NCBI RefSeq assembly: GCF_030544485.1
Contig: NZ_CP130610.1
Location: forward strand, 2,418,001-2,482,000
Length of the DNA stretch: 64,000 nucleotides
Source: Halomonas sp. HAL1
GTDB taxonomy: Bacteria; Pseudomonadota; Gammaproteobacteria; Pseudomonadales; Halomonadaceae
Direction of reading: 5' to 3'
A model generated the notes under the pieces. That model searched no databases and had not been told where the DNA came from. It saw only the letters and a list, made by a program, of their open reading frames with translations. A program made the position numbers and the translations under genes. The first letter of the stretch is position 1. The number at the start of each line of letters is the position of its first letter. Of the stretch, positions 26,335-36,082 are shown piece after piece.

Positions 26335-27231
26335 ATGACCGCGGCATCCAAGCAGCCCTCCGGGGCTGCTTCTTACTTTAGACGCCAGTCAGCTAGCGTA
26401 GGCCCAGCGAGGCGTCAAAGACTGATCGCTTTGTTAGCGCTGATGCCTGCGCTGGTCATCTTCTGCGCCTTCTGGTTGCTGCCTTTTTCACGCTTGATAG
26501 TCATGGGTGCCGAGGCTGACCGAAGTAGTGGCATCAGCGCCTATCTCACCATTCTCACCCATCGCCAGTACTTGATCAGCCTCGTGACCACCGTGGGCAT
26601 CTCGCTTGTTGTATCGATCACGGCGGTGGCCATAGCGGGCACGGTTGGCTTTTTCCTGGCTCGACACCGTTTTTTCGGTAAGGCGGCCTTGGTGGCGATC
26701 CTCACTTTTCCACTGGCCTTTCCAGGCGTAGTGGTGGGATTTCTGGTGATTATGCTGGGTGGTCGCCAAGGAGCGCTGGCGCAGACCAGCCTATGGCTGT
26801 TTGGCGAGCGCTGGATGTTCGCCTACTCGCTGGCCGGTTTATTTATTGGCTACCTCTACTTTTCGATTCCTCGCGTGATCACCACGGTGATAGCGGCCTG
26901 CGACAACCTGGACAAAAGTCTCGAAGAAGCCGCCCGCTCGTTAGGCGCTAATACTTGGCAGGTCACCAAAGACGTCATCATACCCGGCATTGCACCTGCT
27001 CTGCTTTCTACTGGGGCTATCTGTTTTGCTACCAGCATGGGCGCGTTTGGCACGGCGTTTACCCTTGGTACGCGATTGAGCATTCTTCCCCTCAACATCT
27101 ACGGTGAATTCACCAACTACGCCAATTTCGCCATGGCAGCCGCGCTTTCAGTGGTATTGGGGGTCATCACCTGGATGGCATTGAGCCTTGCCCGTAGGCT
27201 GGCAGGCGGCAACTTAGGGGCTTCGGTATGA
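26335..27231 (+). CDS. ABC importer permease 1
   Basis: A 298-residue inner-membrane permease with six hydrophobic segments starting LIALLALMPALVIFCAFWLLPF. The ATPase-contact loop is LEEAARSLGANTWQVTKDVIIPGI near residue 200. It is of the iron/spermidine/phosphonate permease type, with unequal partner lengths (298 and 262). It starts 2 bases after the binding protein stop and overlaps the second permease by 4 bp. Confidence 0.9.
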   Translation: MTAASKQPSGAASYFRRQSASVGPARRQRLIALLALMPALVIFCAFWLLPFSRLIVMGAEADRSSGISAYLTILTHRQYLISLVTTVGISLVVSITAVAIAGTVGFFLARHRFFGKAALVAILTFPLAFPGVVVGFLVIMLGGRQGALAQTSLWLFGERWMFAYSLAGLFIGYLYFSIPRVITTVIAACDNLDKSLEEAARSLGANTWQVTKDVIIPGIAPALLSTGAICFATSMGAFGTAFTLGTRLSILPLNIYGEFTNYANFAMAAALSVVLGVITWMALSLARRLAGGNLGASV

Positions 27232-28016
27232 AATCTCGCCTTCGCTTCACGCTGCAATTGGGCTTCACCCTGCTGGTGTGCTTGTTCATGATTGTGCCCG
27301 TCGCCATGTCAGTCATGGCGGGGCTGACTGAGAACTACTTTGTAGGCCTGGAGAGTGGGCTGACGCTGCGCTGGGTGAATGAGGTGTGGCAGCTCTATGC
27401 CGATACCATCTGGCTCTCCATTAAACTGGCACTCGCTTGCTTATTGATCACTATTTTGGTTGGCGTGCCTGCTGCCTATGGACTGCTACGCAGTCGTCGC
27501 CGCTGGGCCAACGCGATTGAAGAGCTCCTGCTGCTACCGGTTGCCGTGCCGGGGCTGGCCACCGCGCTTGCCTTGTTACTCGCCTACGGCAGCTATCGTG
27601 AGTTTCGCGGTAGCTGGCTGTTTATTCTTGTTGGCCATGTGCTGTTTACCCTGCCCTTTATGGTGCGCGCGGTGCTATCCGTGATGCAAACCGCCAAACT
27701 TCCCCAACTGGAAGAAGCCGCTGCCAGCTTAGGTGCCAGTTTCAGGCAACGCTTTTTCGGAGTGGTCATCCCCAACAGTATGAGCGGCATTCTGGCGGGC
27801 GCGTTGATGGTGGTCACCCTATCCATTGGTGAGTTCAACATTACCTGGATGCTGCACACACCCTTGACCAAGACACTCCCGGTCGGCTTGGCCGATAGCT
27901 ACGCCTCCATGCGCCTCGAAGTTGGCTCGGCTTACACGCTGATATTTCTAGTCATGGTGGTGCCGCTGCTGGTGGCGATTCAGTGGGCAGGAAAACTCAC
28001 CCAGCAGCGCCACTGA
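27228..28016 (+). CDS. ABC importer permease 2
   Basis: A 262-residue inner-membrane permease, the partner of the preceding one. Hydrophobic segments begin at LGFTLLVCLFMIVPVAMSVM. The ATPase-contact loop is LEEAAASLGASFRQRFFGVVIPNSM near residue 165. Its start codon ATGA overlaps the stop of permease 1, so the two are coupled. 58 bases separate it from the ATPase gene. Confidence 0.9.
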   Translation: MKSRLRFTLQLGFTLLVCLFMIVPVAMSVMAGLTENYFVGLESGLTLRWVNEVWQLYADTIWLSIKLALACLLITILVGVPAAYGLLRSRRRWANAIEELLLLPVAVPGLATALALLLAYGSYREFRGSWLFILVGHVLFTLPFMVRAVLSVMQTAKLPQLEEAAASLGASFRQRFFGVVIPNSMSGILAGALMVVTLSIGEFNITWMLHTPLTKTLPVGLADSYASMRLEVGSAYTLIFLVMVVPLLVAIQWAGKLTQQRH

Positions 28017-28074
28017 GCAATCGAGTCGTCACCCACCTTTACAGTCATCTGATTGCTTTATTCGAGAAACTTAT

Positions 28075-29157
28075 ATGAGTTCATCTGTCAGCATTACGCT
28101 TACCCAATGCAGCCGCACCTTCGCTGGCGGCAACACCGCCCTGCAGCCGCTGGATCTGCACGTCAACGCGGGCGAAACGTTAGTGCTGTTAGGGCCTTCT
28201 GGCTGTGGCAAAACAACGACACTACGCATTATTAGCGGCCTGGAAAGCCCCGACAAAGGCGGGCAAGTGCTGTTTGGAGAGCGTGATGTCACCGCTCTGC
28301 CGATTGAGAAGCGCGATGTGGGAATGGTGTTTCAAAACTATGCCCTCTTTCCCAATATGAGCGTTGCCGACAATATTGCCTACGGCTTGAAAATACAGCG
28401 TTTGCCACGTAGCGAGATCGCCCATCGGCTTGACGAAGTCATGCGTATGGTCGACTTGCAAGGCTTTGGTGGACGGCGCATTGACGCCCTCTCCGGCGGG
28501 CAAAAGCAGCGTGTTGCGCTCGCTCGCGCCATCGCCGTTCGCCCAAAGGTGCTGCTGTTTGACGAACCCTTGGCTGCCCTCGACGCCAAACTGCGTGATC
28601 GGCTGAGAATTGAAATTGGCCAGTTGCTTCGAGAGCTAGGCACTACAGCGGTTTATGTTACCCATGATCAAGACGAGGCAATGGCGTTAGGCGACCGCAT
28701 CGCAGTGATGCAATCAGGCCGCATTGCCCAACTGGGCACGCCCCAGGAGATTTATCACCGACCGGCCAATGCTTTTGTAGCGGACTTTATTGGTGCGGTT
28801 AACTGCCTGGAAGTTATCGGTATGCAAGCCGATGGAGGGTTAATCGTACATGGGGGAGAACTTGTCGCCACCCATTTGCAGGGAGTACCCATGGTTTACT
28901 GTCGACCTGAAGATATTCAGGTGGTTTCCGTTGACCAAGCCGATGTAAAAGGCAGGGTGGTACAGAGCATTTTCCTGGGCCAGACCCAGCGCCTCATGGT
29001 GGACACGGGCGGCACTTCGACACTCCAGATTGAGGCCCCCTCCCGCGAGCGCTGGCCAAACGGTACCGCGATTGGTTTGGCACTCCCCTCCAGCGTGCTT
29101 TTTCATCCAGATAAGCCCACTGCCCCTGTTAATGCCAAGGAGATGGCCAATGGCTGA
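28075..29157 (+). CDS. ABC importer ATPase
   Basis: A 360-residue nucleotide-binding protein. Walker A GPSGCGKTTT (about residues 41-50), Q-loop FQNYALFPNM, signature LSGGQKQRVALARA, Walker B VLLFDEPLAALD and switch YVTHDQDEA are present. Residues 240-350 form the TOBE-type regulatory domain (VYCRPEDIQVVS). This is the polyamine/iron/phosphonate (PotA/FbpC/PhnT-like) class, matching the permeases upstream. The 3' end overlaps the phosphodiesterase gene by 8 bp, tying the enzyme to the importer. Confidence 0.92.
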   Translation: MSSSVSITLTQCSRTFAGGNTALQPLDLHVNAGETLVLLGPSGCGKTTTLRIISGLESPDKGGQVLFGERDVTALPIEKRDVGMVFQNYALFPNMSVADNIAYGLKIQRLPRSEIAHRLDEVMRMVDLQGFGGRRIDALSGGQKQRVALARAIAVRPKVLLFDEPLAALDAKLRDRLRIEIGQLLRELGTTAVYVTHDQDEAMALGDRIAVMQSGRIAQLGTPQEIYHRPANAFVADFIGAVNCLEVIGMQADGGLIVHGGELVATHLQGVPMVYCRPEDIQVVSVDQADVKGRVVQSIFLGQTQRLMVDTGGTSTLQIEAPSRERWPNGTAIGLALPSSVLFHPDKPTAPVNAKEMANG

Positions 29158-30016
29158 TCAAGGTTTAAACATTAAGAAAGACCCTTATGCCCAGCAGTGC
29201 CTTATCGCCCAAATCAGCGATCCGCATATCAAGGCGGGCGGTAAACTCTCTTACCGCCATGTAGATACCGCCAGTGCTCTGCGCCATGCAATCAGCACGC
29301 TCAATCAGCTAGCCCCGCGGCCCGACCTAGTGCTGATTAGCGGTGACTTGGTTGATTTTGGCCACCCTGACGAGTACACCACCTTTAAGCAGATCCTGGC
29401 TGAATTAACGCTGCCTGTGTACTTGATCCCTGGCAATCATGATGATCGCCAGCATCTACGTGCCGCATTTCCCGACCACCGCTACCTATTCCAGCATCAC
29501 GACTATTTGCAGTGGGCCGTTGAGGACTATCCGGTTCGCTTGGTGGGGCTTGACTCATCGGTACCGGGAAAACCCCACGGCGAGCTAAGTAATGAAAGCC
29601 TGCAGTGGCTAGACACCACCCTGGCAAAAAACCCTGAAAAACCGACTCTTGTCATGGTGCATCACCACCCTTTTGTTAGTGGCATCGACCATATGGATCG
29701 CCAGCCGCTGAAGCGACCAGACGCGCTAGCCGACGTCATTGGCAAACATGCCCAGGTCGAGCGCGTGCTCTGCGGGCATCTGCACCGTTCGATCCAAGCG
29801 CGCTTTGCTCACACTTTGGCGATTAGCTGCCCTGGGGTTTCCCACCAGGTGAGTTTGGATCTCAGCCCAGATGGCCCCTCCAGCTTTCAGCTAGAGCCAC
29901 CCGGTTACCTGCTACACCAATGGTCGGCCACTAACGGCATGGTGACACACCAAGGGTTTATCGAGCGCTACCCTGGCCCTTTCCCGTTTTTTGATGCTAA
30001 TGGGCTTATTGATTAG
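29150..30016 (+). CDS. Metallophosphoesterase, GpdQ/CpdA-like phosphodiesterase
   Basis: A 288-residue binuclear-metal enzyme. The five calcineurin-like motifs are all present: ISDPHI, SGDLVDFG, GNHDD, HHHPF and GHLHR. The overall arrangement resembles GpdQ glycerophosphodiesterase and the cAMP phosphodiesterase CpdA. The ATG at 29150 has AAGGAG upstream and overlaps the ATPase gene, so the enzyme is made together with the importer. The likely role is cytoplasmic hydrolysis of the imported phosphodiester, such as glycerophospho-alcohols; cyclic nucleotides are an alternative. No signal peptide. Its stop overlaps the convergent Ada-like gene by 4 bp. Confidence 0.88.
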   Translation: MADQGLNIKKDPYAQQCLIAQISDPHIKAGGKLSYRHVDTASALRHAISTLNQLAPRPDLVLISGDLVDFGHPDEYTTFKQILAELTLPVYLIPGNHDDRQHLRAAFPDHRYLFQHHDYLQWAVEDYPVRLVGLDSSVPGKPHGELSNESLQWLDTTLAKNPEKPTLVMVHHHPFVSGIDHMDRQPLKRPDALADVIGKHAQVERVLCGHLHRSIQARFAHTLAISCPGVSHQVSLDLSPDGPSSFQLEPPGYLLHQWSATNGMVTHQGFIERYPGPFPFFDANGLID

Positions 30017-30876
30017 GTCGTTAAACTGGGGGCGAGCGCTGTGTTGTCGGTGTGAGCCAGCGCTAGCTCCCAGGCTTGCACCATCCGCTTTTTCTCAACG
30101 CCCCACCGGTAGCCGCCAAGCGCACCGCTTTGCTGAATCACCCGGTGGCAGGGAATCCACAGCGCGATCGGGTTAGCCCCCACGGCATTACCTACTGCAC
30201 GGGATGATTTTGGCGTGCCTAATGCCCTAGCGATATGCGAGTAACTGGCCAGCTGGCCTTCGGGAATAGTGAGTAGTGCACGCCACACGGCAACTTGAAA
30301 ATTGGTGCCCGTCACGTGCAATGACAAAGCAGCCGGCGCCTCTTCTGACTTGGCAAAAATCGCCTCCACCGCATAGCGCGTGGCAACTCGGTTAGGGTGG
30401 AAGGTGCTGCGCGGCCACTCCATGGCTAGTCTTGTTAGCAGTTCTTCTTCACTGGTGGTATCGATAAAGCCCATGCGACAAATACCACGGGGCGTCATTG
30501 CCACAAACATGCTGCCAAGAGGCGTTTCATGAACCCCATAAGTAATCTCAACGCCCTCACCCTGGCGCTTATACTCCCCAGGCGTAACGGCCTCTAGCTG
30601 AACAAAGTGATCATAAAGCCGTGAGCCGCCGCTAAGCCCCAGAGTATGAGCAATATCCAGCAACGAAGTAGAGGAGTGCATCAATTGCTTACCCCGCTCC
30701 AGCGTTAGCGCCTGTAAAAACCGTTTAGGGCTAATCCCCACGTAACGACAAAACAGCCGCTGGAAATGGAAGGCGCTAATATGAACGTGAGCGGCCACTG
30801 TTTCCAAATCAGGCTGCTCAGTAGCATTGGCAACCATGTAGGTCATGGCCTTTTCGATACGCGCATAATCGTTCAT
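30013..30876 (-). CDS. AraC-type HTH plus O6-methylguanine-DNA methyltransferase (Ada-like, no N-terminal zinc domain)
   Basis: A 287-residue fusion. Residues 1-105 are an AraC-type double helix-turn-helix (LETVAAHVHISAFHFQRLFCRYVGISPKRFL ... SRLYDHFVQLEAVTPGEYK). Residues 110-287 are the methyltransferase, with acceptor cysteine C243 in IPCHRVI and the helix SYSHIARALGTPKSSRAVG. It repairs O6-alkylguanine by suicide transfer and may self-regulate. Compared with E. coli Ada (354 residues) the N-terminal phosphotriester-repair zinc domain is absent, so the methylphosphotriester switch is missing. This shortened arrangement is common in proteobacteria. Confidence 0.9.
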   Translation of the reverse strand: MNDYARIEKAMTYMVANATEQPDLETVAAHVHISAFHFQRLFCRYVGISPKRFLQALTLERGKQLMHSSTSLLDIAHTLGLSGGSRLYDHFVQLEAVTPGEYKRQGEGVEITYGVHETPLGSMFVAMTPRGICRMGFIDTTSEEELLTRLAMEWPRSTFHPNRVATRYAVEAIFAKSEEAPAALSLHVTGTNFQVAVWRALLTIPEGQLASYSHIARALGTPKSSRAVGNAVGANPIALWIPCHRVIQQSGALGGYRWGVEKKRMVQAWELALAHTDNTALAPSLTT

Positions 30877-31091
30877 GTTTATCTCTCTAGCCGTTTCGTT
30901 TCAGGCTACTTATGGGCTTATCATGGCAGCCTAAGCGCTCAAGGCCCCGTTGCCGACCCGTATCTTGCTCAATGCGTTGTGGGCAAACACCCACTGTTTT
31001 AGCGTTATTGTTTCGGTGATGCAAAAAAGACAATTCTCCTGTTTTCCGCTAGGGTGAGGCCCCGCCTCCATTGACAGTGCACACTAAGCCC

Positions 31092-32012
31092 ATGCAAGAC
31101 TTAATTGATGACATTGCCGCAGCCATGGCGAAAGCAGAGGAACGTGGCAAGGTCGCAGACTATATTCCCGAACTTGGTCATGTAGACCCACAACAATTTG
31201 CCATTTCGCTCGCCACCGTCGATGGCCAGGTATATTCGGCGGGCTGCGCGACCACCCCCTTCTCAATCCAAAGCATTTCCAAAGTTTTTACGCTGACGAT
31301 TGCGCTAGGCCAGATGGGCGACTCACTCTGGACAAAAGTGGGCCGTGAACCCTCGGGCGACCCCTTCAACTCTATCGTGCAGCTTGAACACGAAAGCGGC
31401 AAACCGCGTAACCCGTTTATTAACGCCGGTGCCATTGCGGTAGTCGATGCGATTATGATGGGCCATGAACCCAAAGAGACGCTGGGTGAGATTCTAAGCT
31501 TTGTGCGTTATATCGCCGATGACGACAGCATTTGCTTTGACCATGCGGTAGCTGCATCAGAGATGGCGCACCGCGACCGCAATGCTTCATTGGCGCATTT
31601 CATGAAAGCCTTTGGTCACCTTCGCCACGATGTTGATAAGGTGCTAGGCACCTACTTTCATCAGTGTGCTATTGCGATGAGCTGTAAGCAGCTCGCTCAT
31701 GCCGGCCTGTTCCTGGCTTCAGATGGCGTCAACAAACCCAGCGATATTCGAGTCGTCGCCCCTCAGCGGGCACGGCGTATCAATTCACTGATGATGATGT
31801 GTGGGCACTACGACGCCTCAGGGGAGTTCGCCTTTCGGGTGGGCCTGCCCGGCAAAAGTGGCGTGGGCGGCGGCATACTAGCCATCGCCCCAGGCCACGG
31901 CGCCATTGCCGTTTGGTCACCGGGGTTAGACCCCTACGGCAACAGCTTGCTAGGCACCCAGGCGCTTGAAATGTTTGTACAGCGCACAGGCTGGTCGGTG
32001 TTTGGGCATTAA
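31092..32012 (+). CDS. glsA: Glutaminase
   Basis: Cytoplasmic serine-type glutaminase (beta-lactamase-like fold), converting glutamine to glutamate and ammonia. From the ATG at 31092 it has 306 residues, as in E. coli GlsB. The catalytic pair is S61 and K64 in [50 protein letters not shown] and the C-terminal [13 protein letters not shown] are family hallmarks. In-frame TTG (31071) and GTG (31077) starts exist and none has a strong ribosome site, so the start is uncertain by up to 7 residues. Confidence 0.93.
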   Translation: MQDLIDDIAAAMAKAEERGKVADYIPELGHVDPQQFAISLATVDGQVYSAGCATTPFSIQSISKVFTLTIALGQMGDSLWTKVGREPSGDPFNSIVQLEHESGKPRNPFINAGAIAVVDAIMMGHEPKETLGEILSFVRYIADDDSICFDHAVAASEMAHRDRNASLAHFMKAFGHLRHDVDKVLGTYFHQCAIAMSCKQLAHAGLFLASDGVNKPSDIRVVAPQRARRINSLMMMCGHYDASGEFAFRVGLPGKSGVGGGILAIAPGHGAIAVWSPGLDPYGNSLLGTQALEMFVQRTGWSVFGH

Positions 32013-32115
32013 AAGCAAAGAGTTAAAGGCAATGGTTTAATCAGTCACCTCAATTTTGTTCAATACCGCCAACAAGAACCATTACAAACTCCTTGCACTA
32101 CCAAGGAGAATGACA

Positions 32116-32721
32116 ATGAGCGCTACACTACTGCTGCCTACACTTCTGCCCATGACTGCATTTGCTCTTGCTGCGTCTATTTCGCCGGGGCCGGTCAACA
32201 TCGTTTGTTTGAGTAGCGGTACGCATTACCCTATCGCTAAAGGGCTTGTTTTTGTAACCGGCGCCACGCTGGGTTTTGTCGCACTGTTTTTAGCCATCGG
32301 CGCTGGCCTTTACTCCCTGCTGAGTGTGGTGCCACTGCTGGAAACGTTTTTACGCTGGGCAGGCATTCTGTTTTTACTCTATCTCAGCTATCAACTTTTA
32401 CAGCACGATGGGCGCTTGCAGGAGCGAGCCGGCGTCAAAGCCCCAGGGTTTATGACAGGCGCCATGATGCAGTGGCTCAACCCCAAGGCGTGGCTGGCAT
32501 CTGCCGCTGGCATTGGTGCCTACACCAGTGCTGATGCCCCCTATCAGCTATGGCTGTTTGCCGGTCTCTATTTGCCTATTTGCTGGATATCGCTAGCCAG
32601 TTGGGTATATGCAGGCGCTTTTCTGAAACGCTATGTTCATCGTCCTATCATCTTACTAACGGTTAACCGCGCACTCGCTATCTGCCTGGCGGCTAGCGCT
32701 ATTGCCTTACTGATTGAGTAA
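32116..32721 (+). CDS. LysE/RhtB-family amino-acid exporter
   Basis: A 201-residue inner-membrane protein with about six hydrophobic segments. The N-terminal motif AASISPGPVNIVCLSSG is the LysE/RhtB signature, and QWLNPKAWLASAAGIGAY is the conserved middle. The family exports amino acids or derivatives; the specific substrate is not readable. The ATG at 32116 has AAGGAG at 7-base spacing, while ATG 32110 is too close to that site. The gene is convergent with an AraC-type regulator and overlaps it by 15 bp, a common pairing for this exporter group. Confidence 0.9.
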   Translation: MSATLLLPTLLPMTAFALAASISPGPVNIVCLSSGTHYPIAKGLVFVTGATLGFVALFLAIGAGLYSLLSVVPLLETFLRWAGILFLLYLSYQLLQHDGRLQERAGVKAPGFMTGAMMQWLNPKAWLASAAGIGAYTSADAPYQLWLFAGLYLPICWISLASWVYAGAFLKRYVHRPIILLTVNRALAICLAASAIALLIE

Positions 32722-33579
32722 TGGGTAGCGGTACTGGTTTGGTGTCGCTGCTACCAGCCGCTTAAAGGTTCTTTGAAAGTGGGGCTGGTCATTAAATCCA
32801 GCGTTCAAAGCCGCCTCAACAATGGGCTGCCCGTGCTTAAGCGCTTTCTGTCCCATCTGGATGCGCTGATTAACCAGGTAGGCATGAGGCGTTAGCCCGA
32901 AGTGCTGTTTGAAGGCGCGAATCAGGTGCCCAGCGCTATAGCCCGACTGCTGACATAGCCGCTCAAGCGATATATCGGAAGCATAATTGGCACGTAAATA
33001 AGCCGCGACATTCTCTAGCCTACTGGGCGCTTGAGGCAATGCGGCGGGGGATTCCTGAGCCAGCACTTGCAGCATGGCAGACAAGTACTCGACTAACGTC
33101 GTTTGCTTATCGCCAATGTCGCGTTGTTCATTCAGCAAACAAGCGGCCATATCGCAGTACCCGGCATAAAGCGCTGGCTGAGTAATGACGGCGGTAGCGA
33201 TATCTTGCCAGTACGGCGTATTCAACAGGCCCAGTTGGTAACGCAATTCACTCAGCCACTCGGTATCGACGTAGAGCATCATGTACGCCCAGGGCTGGTT
33301 CTCGAGGGGATTGCAGGCATGCACCCAATGGGGATTCATTATAACGATATCTCCCGCACTAATCTGATGTGTCGCATCGCGATAGCAAAAGGTGCTTTGA
33401 CCAGAGGTAACCGCCCCCAGCGACCAATGCGTATGGCTATGAGGTGCATAGCAAACTTGTCGCGCGTCGCTGATCTTGCGCAGTTCCACATATGGCATCC
33501 CTATATCGCGCCAAAAGACAGGTGTCGATGTATTAGATGTGGTAGCTGACGACTTGTTAATTGACAAAGGTGCACTCAT
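32707..33579 (-). CDS. AraC-family transcriptional regulator (cupin + HTH)
   Basis: A 290-residue protein. Residues 25-120 look like the AraC-type cupin sensor (CYAPHSHTHWSLGAVTSGQSTFCYRD ... GDIVIMNPHWVHACNP). Residues 185-288 are the double helix-turn-helix (ISLERLCQQSGYSAGHLIRAFKQHFGLTPHAYL ... GFNDQPHFQRTFKRLVAATPNQYR). It lies tail-to-tail with the LysE-family exporter gene and probably controls it in response to an amino acid. Confidence 0.9.
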   Translation of the reverse strand: MSAPLSINKSSATTSNTSTPVFWRDIGMPYVELRKISDARQVCYAPHSHTHWSLGAVTSGQSTFCYRDATHQISAGDIVIMNPHWVHACNPLENQPWAYMMLYVDTEWLSELRYQLGLLNTPYWQDIATAVITQPALYAGYCDMAACLLNEQRDIGDKQTTLVEYLSAMLQVLAQESPAALPQAPSRLENVAAYLRANYASDISLERLCQQSGYSAGHLIRAFKQHFGLTPHAYLVNQRIQMGQKALKHGQPIVEAALNAGFNDQPHFQRTFKRLVAATPNQYRYPLLNQ

Positions 33580-33734
33580 GGTTTGCTCGCATTAATAAAA
33601 ATAGCGACTCGTCTTTTTTGAAGAAACTACACTGGACAATAGCACAGCACACGCACAGTATGGGCCGCCAAAAAGCTCGAGATGAACTAGTTTGCATAGG
33701 AATTCGCAACGCCATATCAAGTCAGGAGGACACC

Positions 33735-34553
33735 ATGGCTAATAGTATGAAAAACCCCGATCACCGTGATGCGATTACACTTTTCGCCCGCATGGGCTAC
33801 GCCTCCCGCGGCATCGTTTATGTGTTAGTGGGTGGTCTTGCCGCGCTGGCAGCCTTTGGGCAAGGTGGCCAAACAGAAGGCAGCCGCGGTGCATTAGAAA
33901 GAGTCCTCACCGCTCCCTTTGGAAAAATACTATTAGGTGTCATCGCAGTGGGTTTGGTTGGCTACGCCATGTGGCGCACCATTCAAGCAGTCAAAGACGC
34001 CGACCATCACGGCAACGGCGCTAAAGGCTTAGCTATTCGGGCGGGTTTATTAGCGAGTGCGATTACCCATACGCTATTGGCCTTTTTTGCCGCCACGCTC
34101 ATCTTCCAATTTACGGGCTCCTCCGGGGGTTCAGGCGGTGGCTCGCAGGGCGTGGCAGGCTGGTTGATGCAACAGCCTTTTGGCCGCTGGCTGGTAGGGG
34201 CCGTTGGCTTGGTCATGATTGGGGTAGGGATCGCCCATGCGCTTAAAGGCTACAAGGCCAAGTTCGACAAGCACTTCGCGATGCCACCCCAAACCCAAAA
34301 GTGGGCTTATCCCATCTGCCGTTTTGGCTTAGTCATTCGCGGGATTGTATTTGTTATCGTGGGTAGTTTCTTTCTGATTGCCGCTTATCAGTTTAATCCC
34401 GACCAGGCAGGCGGTACGGCTGAAGTATTTAGTACACTGCGCAGCCAAGCATACGGTCAATGGTTACTGGCCGTTGTCGCTATAGGACTCTTCGCGTTTG
34501 GCCTATACAGCCTATTAGCGGCTATCTATCGCCGCATTAATCCAGAGATGTAG
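33735..34553 (+). CDS. DUF1206 membrane protein
   Basis: A 272-residue membrane protein of unknown function. Three repeated modules can be seen, each with ARMGYASRGIVYVLVG-like or RFGLVIRGIVFVIVG-like starts followed by a pair of hydrophobic helices (about residues 14-90, 95-170, 180-270), as in DUF1206. The start at 33735 has AGGAGGA at good spacing; an in-frame ORF start at 33561 would overlap the divergent AraC gene and lacks family character. The VTT-domain gene follows 10 bases later, so the two are probably co-transcribed. Confidence 0.87.
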   Translation: MANSMKNPDHRDAITLFARMGYASRGIVYVLVGGLAALAAFGQGGQTEGSRGALERVLTAPFGKILLGVIAVGLVGYAMWRTIQAVKDADHHGNGAKGLAIRAGLLASAITHTLLAFFAATLIFQFTGSSGGSGGGSQGVAGWLMQQPFGRWLVGAVGLVMIGVGIAHALKGYKAKFDKHFAMPPQTQKWAYPICRFGLVIRGIVFVIVGSFFLIAAYQFNPDQAGGTAEVFSTLRSQAYGQWLLAVVAIGLFAFGLYSLLAAIYRRINPEM

Positions 34554-34563
34554 CGACTCCCTA

Positions 34564-35166
34564 ATGGCCAACACAACAAAGCGAACCAAGCAGTGGTTTG
34601 AGCGTATTAATGGCTCGAAGAACATGCTGTGGTTACTCGGCACCCTCTCCTTTTTGGAAACGATTATTCTTCCCATTCCGCTTGAGCTGGTGCTGATCCC
34701 GCTGATGGCAGCCAATAAACAACGTATCTGGCTTTTAGCGACTGTCACTACCGCAGGTTGCTTAATTGCATCGCTGGTCGGCTATGGCGTTGGCATGCTG
34801 CTTTTTCAGTCGATAGGTACTTGGTTTATTGAATTTATGGGCATGGAACAAAGCTATCAGTCGTTCCAAACCTTCTTCGATCAGTATGGTTTTGCCGCGA
34901 TTTTAGCCATTGGCATTCTGCCCATTCCCTTTCAGGTTGCGATGATTACCGCAGGCCTTTCCGGCTACCCGGTTCTTCTCTTCGCGCTAGCGGCGTTAAT
35001 TGCCCGAGGCCTGCGTTACTTCGGCCTCGCCTGGCTCGTCCACCGCTTTGGCAGCCGAGTACTGATGTTATGGAAACAACAAGCCCTAGTAACCAGCTTG
35101 GTGGCGGGTGTAGTGGTGCTGGTGGTGGCGCTGGGAATGCAGGCTTTGGCGGGGCTGATTGCTTAA
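34564..35166 (+). CDS. YqaA-like membrane protein (VTT/DedA superfamily)
   Basis: A 200-residue inner-membrane protein. The motif SFLETIILPIPLELVLIPLMAA near residues 28-50 and GILPIPFQVAMITAGLSGYP near 118-138 are the two halves of the VTT (DedA/SNARE-associated) core with re-entrant loops. Superfamily members scramble or flip lipids (for example undecaprenyl phosphate); YqaA itself has no settled role. It follows the DUF1206 gene closely. Confidence 0.87.
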   Translation: MANTTKRTKQWFERINGSKNMLWLLGTLSFLETIILPIPLELVLIPLMAANKQRIWLLATVTTAGCLIASLVGYGVGMLLFQSIGTWFIEFMGMEQSYQSFQTFFDQYGFAAILAIGILPIPFQVAMITAGLSGYPVLLFALAALIARGLRYFGLAWLVHRFGSRVLMLWKQQALVTSLVAGVVVLVVALGMQALAGLIA

Positions 35167-35218
35167 CCGGCGGTTGAAATATCCAGTCCCACCTTAGCAA
35201 TGCGCGTTTGGCATTGGC

Positions 35219-36007
35219 TTACGCATCATCCTGCGTCTTACCAGACGTTGCTGCCGTATGCTTGGCTTTCATATCTTTGAAGGCCTCCATGATGTCCATG
35301 GGTAGTGGAAACACAATCGTCGAGGCGTTTTTGTTGCTCATGTCGCTCATGGTTTGCAGGTAGCGAAGCTGTAGCGCGGCGGAATTCTCCTGCATTACGT
35401 TGGCGGCCTCCACCAGCTTTTTGGACGCCTGAAGCTCCCCTTCGGCGTGTATCACCTTGGCGCGACGCTCGCGCTCCGCTTCGGCTTGACGTGCAATGGC
35501 GCGGATCATGCTCTCATCCAGATCCACATGCTTGATTTCAACATTGGCCACTTTGATGCCCCAGGCTTCGGTTTGGGTATCAATGATTTCCTGGATATCG
35601 TCGTTGAGTTTATCCCGCTCGGAAAGCATCTCATCCAGGTCATGTTTACCCAGCACGGAACGCAGCGTGGTCTGCGCCAACTGGCTGGTCGCCTGGGTGA
35701 AATTTTCGACTTGAATGATCGCCTTTTCAGGGTCGACAACGCGGAAGTAAAGCACCGCGTTGACCTTAACGGTGACGTTATCCCGGGAAATGACATCCTG
35801 CTCCGGTACGTCCATGGTAATTACACGTAAATCCACCACTTCCATCTTCTGAATGGCAGGAATCACAATGACCAACCCTGGCCCCTTCACTTTCTGGTAA
35901 CGGCCCAGAAAGAACACCACGCCACGCTTATATTCCGGCAGTATACGAATGGAGGCAGCGATCAACATCACCACCAGCACCACAGGGACTAAATACGAAA
36001 TAATCAT
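35219..36007 (-). CDS. Slipin (stomatin-like SPFH protein)
   Basis: A 262-residue membrane scaffold protein. A hydrophobic N-terminal segment ([18 protein letters not shown]) is followed by the SPFH/band-7 domain ([20 protein letters not shown] to about residue 190) and a helical, charged C-terminus ([24 protein letters not shown]). Slipins form oligomeric membrane domains and are encoded with NfeD proteases, as here: nfeD lies 75 bases upstream on the same strand. Confidence 0.93.
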   Translation of the reverse strand: MIISYLVPVVLVVMLIAASIRILPEYKRGVVFFLGRYQKVKGPGLVIVIPAIQKMEVVDLRVITMDVPEQDVISRDNVTVKVNAVLYFRVVDPEKAIIQVENFTQATSQLAQTTLRSVLGKHDLDEMLSERDKLNDDIQEIIDTQTEAWGIKVANVEIKHVDLDESMIRAIARQAEAERERRAKVIHAEGELQASKKLVEAANVMQENSAALQLRYLQTMSDMSNKNASTIVFPLPMDIMEAFKDMKAKHTAATSGKTQDDA

Positions 36008-36014
36008 TGGGCAC

Positions 36015-36046
36015 CTCGTTTTGCAGATAGCTCGTTTTGCAGATGG
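36015..36046. repeat. Tandem 16-bp repeat between nfeD and slipin
   Basis: CTCGTTTTGCAGATAG is followed directly by CTCGTTTTGCAGATGG, two units with one mismatch, in the 75-base spacer of the operon. It looks like a slippage duplication. Confidence 0.7.
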
Positions 36047-36082
36047 TTCGTTATGGGGGAAAGCACGTCATCGTCGCAGGCA

